Positions 59,292 through 64,000 of a DNA stretch of 64,000 nt are shown here, one piece after another. A program made the translations under genes and the position numbers. The first letter of the stretch is position 1. Each line of letters opens with the position of its first letter. Origin of the DNA: DASXHZ01 sp036488085 (GTDB taxonomy: Bacteria > Acidobacteriota > Thermoanaerobaculia > Gp7-AA8). The notes under the pieces are model-generated. The model had not been told where the DNA came from, did not search any database, and saw nothing but the letters and a program-made list of their open reading frames with translations. The DNA lies in NCBI GenBank assembly GCA_036488085.1, contig DASXHZ010000084.1, forward strand, positions 1-64,000, in the 5' to 3' direction.

Positions 59292-60257
59292 CTACGGCTT
59301 CGCCGGCTTCTTTTCGGTGTGCTTCTCGCTGGCCGGCTTCGTAGCGGCCGGAGCGGGCTTCACGGATTCGGCCGGGGCAGCGGCGGCCGGAGGCGGCGGC
59401 GGAGTGAAGTAGGCCTCGTTGAAGACCGGCTTCGCTTCGTCCTTCAGAGCGTCGAGCTTCGCCTGGAGCGCCTTCTGGTGCTCCTTCTTCTCGATCGTCG
59501 CCTTCACGCCTTCGAACGGCGTGTACTCATGCGAGTCGACCTTGATGATGTGATAGCCGTACTGGGTGCGGACCGGACCGATGACGTCGCCGACCTTGGC
59601 GTCGAACGCGGCTTTCTCGAACTCCGGAACCATCTGGCCGTGGCCAAAGGCGCCGAGCTCGCCGCCGTTGGCGCCGGAACCGGTGTCATCCGAGTCCTTC
59701 TTCGCGAGGTCCTCGAACTTCGCGCCGCCTTCGATCTGCTTCTTGATCTCTTCGGCCTTCGCCTTCGCCTGCTCCTCCGTGAGCTCCGGCTTGCCCTGCT
59801 GGGCGGCGGGGCTTCCCTTGAACGCGATCAGGATGTGGCGCGCCTTGACCTGCTCGTAGTCCTTCTTGTTCTCGTTGTAGATCTTCTGGAGATCGGCATC
59901 CGAGAGGGTGACCGACTTGTCGATCTTGCCGAGCTGCGCGTTGGCAACGAGGTTGTCCTTCATGAGCGCGAGCTGCTGCTGGACGGCTGGGTCGTTCTCG
60001 AGCCCGTTCTTGTAGCCGAGCTGCGCCAGCATCTTCATGCGGAGGAAGTCCTCGGCGAACTGCTTCTTGCCGGGACCCATTGCGTACTGCTGGTACTCGG
60101 CCGGAAGCGTCTTGAGGGCGCTCTCGAACTCCGACTGCTTGACGGTGATGTTCCCCGCGGTGATGATCACCGGATCGCCGGTGGTCGGTTTGTCCTGCGC
60201 CATGGCGACCGACGCGCTGAGCGCGAGTCCCATCAAAATCATGGTCGTCTTCTTCAC
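59292..60257 (-). CDS. Parvulin-type peptidyl-prolyl isomerase, exported
   Basis: This 321-residue protein has a signal peptide (cleavage near SVAMA-QD), a SurA/PrsA-like N-terminal chaperone region (about 25-140), a parvulin domain (about 145-245: KARHILIAFKG, GGELGAFGHGQMVPEFE, TQYGYHIIKVD) and an Ala/Pro/Lys-rich tail. It helps outer-membrane or secreted proteins fold in the periplasm. A clear terminator follows. PrsA-like lipoprotein status is unlikely because there is no lipobox. Confidence 0.92.
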   Translation of the reverse strand: MKKTTMILMGLALSASVAMAQDKPTTGDPVIITAGNITVKQSEFESALKTLPAEYQQYAMGPGKKQFAEDFLRMKMLAQLGYKNGLENDPAVQQQLALMKDNLVANAQLGKIDKSVTLSDADLQKIYNENKKDYEQVKARHILIAFKGSPAAQQGKPELTEEQAKAKAEEIKKQIEGGAKFEDLAKKDSDDTGSGANGGELGAFGHGQMVPEFEKAAFDAKVGDVIGPVRTQYGYHIIKVDSHEYTPFEGVKATIEKKEHQKALQAKLDALKDEAKPVFNEAYFTPPPPPAAAAPAESVKPAPAATKPASEKHTEKKPAKP

Positions 60258-60344
60258 AAAAGCTCCTTCTTGCGGTGCTGGAATTGGTCTGGAAATTGGT
60301 CTGCGAGGAGAAACGGCGGGGAGGAGGCGGTGATTCCGGAGTAA

Positions 60345-61547
60345 TTAAAGTTTGGCGAGCGCGGCTTCGAGACGCCTCACGCCCTCCTGGATCCGCTCCA
60401 TCGAGGTTGCGTAGCTGATCCGGATGTAGTCGTCGTTGCCGAACGCGCTCCCCGGGACGACGGCCACGCGCGCCTCGTCGAGCAGGTAGTTCGCGAACGA
60501 CTGCGAATCGTGCACTCCGCCCCGTCCGAAGAAGCGCTTGACCTCGGGGAAGACGTAGAACGCTCCGTCCGGGTCGGCACAGCAGAATCCATCGACGCCG
60601 TTGATCGCCGGTACGATCCAGGCACGCCGGCGGGCGTACTCGTCGTGCATCCGCTGGACTTCGTCGTCATGCCCGGTCAGCGCCTCGAGCGCGGCAGCCT
60701 GCGAGATTGAGCTCGGGTTCGACGTCGAATGCGACTGAATCTTGCCCAGCGCCGAGATCAGCTCGGGCTGCGCGATGGCCCAGCCGAGACGCCAGCCGGT
60801 CATCGCGAACGTCTTCGACATCGAGTTGACGGCGATGACGGTTTTGGGGTGGTCGGCGAACCACTTCATCGCCGAGGCGTGCTTCCGTCCGTCGTAGACG
60901 AAGAACTCGTACGTTTCGTCGAAGATGAGGACGCAGTCGCGCGAGGCGCACCACTCGACGATCCGGGCCACTTCGCTCTCCGCGATCACGGCGCCGGTCG
61001 GATTGCACGGCGAGTTGATGATCACGCCGCGTGTCCGATCGGTCGCGACGGCGGCAATGTCTTCGAGCGTCGGACGGAAGCCGTTCTGCGGGTCGGTCTT
61101 CGCGAAAACTGGAGTACCGCCGGCGAACTGCACCTGGTCGGGGAAGCTGACCCAGTAGGGCGACGGGATGATCACTTCGTCGCCTTCGGTGAAGAGCGCG
61201 AGCGAGAGGTTGAAGAGCTCCTGCTTGCCGCCGCTGCCGGCGATGACGTTCTCCCGCGCGACATGAATGCCGTAGCGATGGTTGTAGCGCTCGGCGATCG
61301 CATCGCGGAGCTGGGTTGTGCCGAGGGCGTTCGTGTATTTCGTGAAGCCGTTGTCGATGGCGCGCTTCGCGGCCTCGGAGACCGACCGCGGCGTCCTGAA
61401 GTCAGGCTCGCCTGGTCCGAAATCGACGACATCCACCCCTTTGGCCTGCAGTTCCTGGGCGCGATTGAGCACCAGCAGCGTCTTCGACACCTCGATGTCG
61501 GAGACGCGGCGAGTCAGGCGGATTCGTCGGTCGAGAGTCGTGGGCAA
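60345..61547 (-). CDS. aspC: Aspartate aminotransferase, class I/II
   Basis: This 400-residue PLP enzyme has the lysine in SMSKTFAMTGWRLGW, GPGEPDFRTP near the N-terminus and ITSPCNPTGAV-like substrate segments (INSPCNPTGAVI). It belongs to the subgroup Ib aspartate aminotransferases, which may also act on related amino acids. The start appears to be TTG at 61547; the downstream GTG (VSDIEVSKTL) is another choice. It lies 25 bases from the exchanger gene on the same strand. Confidence 0.93.
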   Translation of the reverse strand: MPTTLDRRIRLTRRVSDIEVSKTLLVLNRAQELQAKGVDVVDFGPGEPDFRTPRSVSEAAKRAIDNGFTKYTNALGTTQLRDAIAERYNHRYGIHVARENVIAGSGGKQELFNLSLALFTEGDEVIIPSPYWVSFPDQVQFAGGTPVFAKTDPQNGFRPTLEDIAAVATDRTRGVIINSPCNPTGAVIAESEVARIVEWCASRDCVLIFDETYEFFVYDGRKHASAMKWFADHPKTVIAVNSMSKTFAMTGWRLGWAIAQPELISALGKIQSHSTSNPSSISQAAALEALTGHDDEVQRMHDEYARRRAWIVPAINGVDGFCCADPDGAFYVFPEVKRFFGRGGVHDSQSFANYLLDEARVAVVPGSAFGNDDYIRISYATSMERIQEGVRRLEAALAKL

Positions 61548-61572
61548 GGTCGGCTCCGTGGTAACGCTACCA

Positions 61573-62715
61573 TCATGCGAAACGGCGCGCGAGCGTTTCG
61601 CGCAGTCCGACCCAGGCAGGCGGAACTTCGCGGCGCAACAGCATGCGGACGAGCTCGATTCCGCACCAAGCGGCGTACACCCAGATCATCTCTTCGCGCC
61701 AAGACGGCATCACGAACTGCACCAGCCAGAAGACGAAGAGGACTAGCGCCTCATGGAAGTGGAGCTGGAGGTTCAGGAGCAGCAGAAAACCGAGGAATGA
61801 CTGAAGGATCGTGAGGATGATCTCGTGCCGCTGGAGCTGATCGAAGTGGAGCGGCTGGATCTTCCCGGAGCTGATCACGAAGATCACCGGAATGAGCCCG
61901 GAGAGGATCGACCACTGATTGATGTTCGACGACACCATGTTCATCAGCGCCACGTTCGCGGTCGACACCTTCCGCGCCCAATAGAACGCGGAGAGCTTCT
62001 CCGGAAACTCGCTCAGGAACGGCGCGACCCACTGGACGAAGACGAAGGTCGAGACACCGAGCGAAGCGGCGATCGCCAGCATGGAGTTCAGAAATGGATG
62101 CGCCGTGAAGAAAAGGAGCAGACCGCCGCCGAAAAATAGCCCGAGGATCGCGAAAACACGCGCGCGGCCGTGGAAGCTGAGGACCTTGCGGGGAACGAAG
62201 CCGAGCTCCTCGATCGCCTCCTGGTTCTCCTCGATCGGCGGGATCTTCCAGAGGATCCATAGATAGAGGAAGTAGAAAACCGAGAGCGGGATCGCATCCC
62301 AGATCGTCAGCGTCCCCTTCCACCAGATGAACGTGAAGTACGCGATGGGAAGAAAGAGGCCGAAGATCTCGACGGAGTGCTCTTTATCGAGCTCCACGGC
62401 GACCAGTCTTCGCCGGAAGATCGCGGCGACGAAATAAATCATCGGCCACCCGAGGCCGACCAGCAGACGCAGACTGCCGGTGAAGTTTGCGATGGCGAGG
62501 TGCGTCTTCGCGAGGTCTTTACCCGCTTCCCATGCGATCACCGCCTCGACGGCGAACTCCGGCATGGTCTGCAGCCAAGCGAGGATGGCGAGTGCGAGCC
62601 CCTGCGACATCAGGAACTGCGCTGCCTCGGCTGCCCACGCGATCACGAACGCCGAGAAGAGGATGCTCGGGAACGTCCAGAGCGCGGAGAGCCCCTGCTG
62701 CGACTTGGGTATCAT
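61573..62715 (-). CDS. Cation/calcium exchanger family (CaCA-like) membrane protein
   Basis: This protein of about 380 residues has about ten membrane helices and two alpha-repeat-like segments in inverted duplication: AWLQTMPEFAVEAV with ANFTGS in the first, VAPFLSEFPEKLSAF with SSNINQW in the second. These are the ion-binding parts of Ca2+/cation antiporters, with acidic residues in the expected places. The ion is unknown. ATG at 62715 avoids overlap with the divergent TrmH gene; ATG at 62742 would overlap it. Confidence 0.85.
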   Translation of the reverse strand: MIPKSQQGLSALWTFPSILFSAFVIAWAAEAAQFLMSQGLALAILAWLQTMPEFAVEAVIAWEAGKDLAKTHLAIANFTGSLRLLVGLGWPMIYFVAAIFRRRLVAVELDKEHSVEIFGLFLPIAYFTFIWWKGTLTIWDAIPLSVFYFLYLWILWKIPPIEENQEAIEELGFVPRKVLSFHGRARVFAILGLFFGGGLLLFFTAHPFLNSMLAIAASLGVSTFVFVQWVAPFLSEFPEKLSAFYWARKVSTANVALMNMVSSNINQWSILSGLIPVIFVISSGKIQPLHFDQLQRHEIILTILQSFLGFLLLLNLQLHFHEALVLFVFWLVQFVMPSWREEMIWVYAAWCGIELVRMLLRREVPPAWVGLRETLARRFA

Positions 62716-62731
62716 CGGGCCGCGGATTGTA

Positions 62732-63415
62732 ATGAAAGCCATCTCGAGCCGTCAGAATCCGCTCTTCAAGCGCGTGCACGAAGCGATCCGCGAGCACGCG
62801 CACGAGATCGTGATCGAAGGACCGAAAGCGGTCGACGACGCGATCGCCGCCGGCTGGAAGCCGATCGCGGTCGTGCGCCGTGGCGAGGGATTCACGAACG
62901 AACTGTTCGATGCGCTCACGACGACGAAGACGTCGCAAGGCGTCATCGGCCTGTTCGAGCGCCCGAAGCCGAGGGATCTCTTCCGGAGGGCCGATTCGAT
63001 CGTCGTCGCGCTCGATGGCGTACAGGACCCGGGCAACGTCGGAACGATCGTCCGGCTCGCCGCCGCATTCGCCTGTGCAGGCGTCGCGATTCTCCCAGGC
63101 TGCGCCGATCCGTTCGGGCCGAAAGCGATCCGCGCCTCGGCCGGCGCAATTCTGAACGTCAACATCGCCGAGGTGGCCGCGCACACGCTGATCGAGTCGG
63201 GTTGGCCGATCTTCGGCGCCGACGCCGCCGGCGAAACGATCGATCCGCCCAACCGCCGCGCGATTATCGTCTTCGGCAATGAAGGCGCCGGCATCTCCTC
63301 GGAGTTGCGTGTCGGCGCCAAGCCGATCGCGATCCGGATGTCGGCACGCGTTGAGTCGCTCAACGTCGCCGCATCCGCCGCCATCCTCCTCAGCCGGAGC
63401 TACGCACTGCGATGA
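62732..63415 (+). CDS. TrmH/SpoU family RNA 2'-O-methyltransferase
   Basis: This 227-residue protein has the three SPOUT motifs: LDGVQDPGNVGTI, VFGNEGAGIS and ESLNVAASAAILL, which form the knotted SAM-binding site. An N-terminal substrate-binding domain (about 1-75) fits RlmB or TsnR-like enzymes acting on rRNA or tRNA. The exact target cannot be assigned. The ATG at 62732 starts MKAISSRQNPLFKR, typical for the family. It overlaps rsmI by four bases. Confidence 0.93.
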   Translation: MKAISSRQNPLFKRVHEAIREHAHEIVIEGPKAVDDAIAAGWKPIAVVRRGEGFTNELFDALTTTKTSQGVIGLFERPKPRDLFRRADSIVVALDGVQDPGNVGTIVRLAAAFACAGVAILPGCADPFGPKAIRASAGAILNVNIAEVAAHTLIESGWPIFGADAAGETIDPPNRRAIIVFGNEGAGISSELRVGAKPIAIRMSARVESLNVAASAAILLSRSYALR

Positions 63416-64000
63416 GCGTCCGCGGAAAGCTCCTGGTTGTCGGCACTCCGCTCGGGAACCTCTCCGACATGGCGCCGCGCGCGGTCGAGGCGCTGCAGTC
63501 CGCGGATGTCATCCTCTGCGAGGACACGCGCCATACCAGGAAACTCCTCACGCACTTCCGCATCGAGAAGCCGGCGGAGCGGTACGACGAGCACACGGAG
63601 GATGAGAAGGCTGCGCGCTACATCGACCGCATCGAGCATGGCGACGTCGTCGCGATCGTCAGCGATGCCGGCATGCCGCTCGTTTCCGATCCCGGTTACC
63701 GGATCGTCAGGATGGCGCGCGAACGCGGCATCGTCGTCGAACCGATCCCGGGCCCGTTCGCCGGTGTTCTCGCGCTCGTCGCCAGCGGCATCGCCCCCCT
63801 CCCCTTCACCTTCCTCGGCTTCACGCCGCACCGCCGCGGTGAGCGGCGCGACTTCTACCGCAACGCCACGGAGCTCGGACACACGTTCATCGTTTACGAG
63901 TCGCCGGAGCGCGTCGTCGACTCGCTCGAAGACGCGCTCGCAGTCCTCGGCGACACCGAGGCGACCGTCGCGCGCGAGATGACGAAGATTCACGAGGAGA
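63412..64000 (+). CDS. rsmI: 16S rRNA (cytidine1402-2'-O)-methyltransferase, 3' end cut by the window
   Basis: RsmI methylates C1402 of 16S rRNA at the decoding centre. The visible 196 residues contain VVGTPLGNLSDM, CEDTRHTRKLL, VSDAGMPLVSDPGY, PIPGPFA and the YESPERV segment, all diagnostic. About 80-90 C-terminal residues are beyond the window. The ATGA overlap with the TrmH-family gene suggests an RNA-methylation operon. Confidence 0.95.
   Translation, partial: MSVRGKLLVVGTPLGNLSDMAPRAVEALQSADVILCEDTRHTRKLLTHFRIEKPAERYDEHTEDEKAARYIDRIEHGDVVAIVSDAGMPLVSDPGYRIVRMARERGIVVEPIPGPFAGVLALVASGIAPLPFTFLGFTPHRRGERRDFYRNATELGHTFIVYESPERVVDSLEDALAVLGDTEATVAREMTKIHEE

Overview
The window is GC-rich bacterial chromosome, densely packed with housekeeping genes on both strands. 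No phage, insertion sequence, integron, rRNA or CRISPR array was seen. Eukaryote-like Ser/Thr kinases fused to TPR or TolB-like parts, TonB-C and di-haem oxidoreductase proteins, IorAB, a MglA-like GTPase, many TTG/GTG starts and abundant REP-like palindromes suggest an uncultured-type member of Acidobacteriota. Myxococcota or a related deep lineage cannot be excluded from the sequence alone.

Layout. 1-10.2 kb: edge of a minus-strand gene and repeats, then a minus-strand operon (giant kinase/ATPase/TPR/GAF/sigma54 activator, M61 peptidase, small membrane protein) that diverges from a second membrane-bound Ser/Thr kinase. 10.2-15.2 kb: NAD biosynthesis (nadA) with an Smr protein and two small paralogous envelope proteins on the minus strand; a MglA-like GTPase, a lipoprotein and threonine synthase on the plus strand. 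15.2-20.1 kb: a 1288-residue secreted repeat protein facing a polytopic membrane protein. 20.1-33.1 kb: a long plus-strand block with E3 (lpdA), isoquinoline-oxidoreductase-like IorAB, pyruvate dehydrogenase E1 alpha, E1 beta and E2, a TPR/peptidase-MA-like protein, a LipB-NUDIX fusion, LipA, a [2Fe-2S] ferredoxin, a ferritin-like protein, an A-type Fe-S carrier and a YciH/SUI1 protein. It reads as an assembly line for the lipoylated 2-oxo acid dehydrogenase and the Fe-S supply that LipA needs.

33.1-42.1 kb, minus strand: S41-like peptidase, AraC regulator, hemB and a zinc-ribbon protein; tRNA-Met(CAT) on the plus strand; a small unknown protein preceded by a 43-bp-period palindrome array; a TonB-C protein downstream of two tandem di-haem oxidoreductases. 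42.3-48.7 kb, plus strand: tilS, a divergent phosphoribosyltransferase, a small secreted protein, ftsH, a secreted OB-like protein whose ribosome-binding site lies in a 12-bp hairpin, and an exported amidohydrolase. 48.7-53.4 kb: subtilisin-like protease (minus), then L-asparaginase, radA and an M23 peptidase (plus). 53.4-57.7 kb, minus: folK, two TPM proteins, LemA and a zinc-ribbon/acidic protein, then a CtpA-type protease. 57.8-64 kb: tatA-tatC (the export route the twin-arginine IorB would need), a small unknown, a parvulin-type foldase, an aspartate aminotransferase, a cation-exchanger-like protein and an rRNA-methylation pair (TrmH-family, RsmI) running off the window edge.

The most unusual content is regulatory or repetitive: several palindromic repeat families, three tandem-word inverted repeats placed just before start codons (one supplies the stop codon of lipA), the strictly periodic array at 38.2 kb and the Shine-Dalgarno-trapping hairpin at 46.6 kb. 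The most unusual proteins are the kinase-sigma54 activator, the LipB-NUDIX fusion and the HPRT-like protein with an altered PRPP motif.
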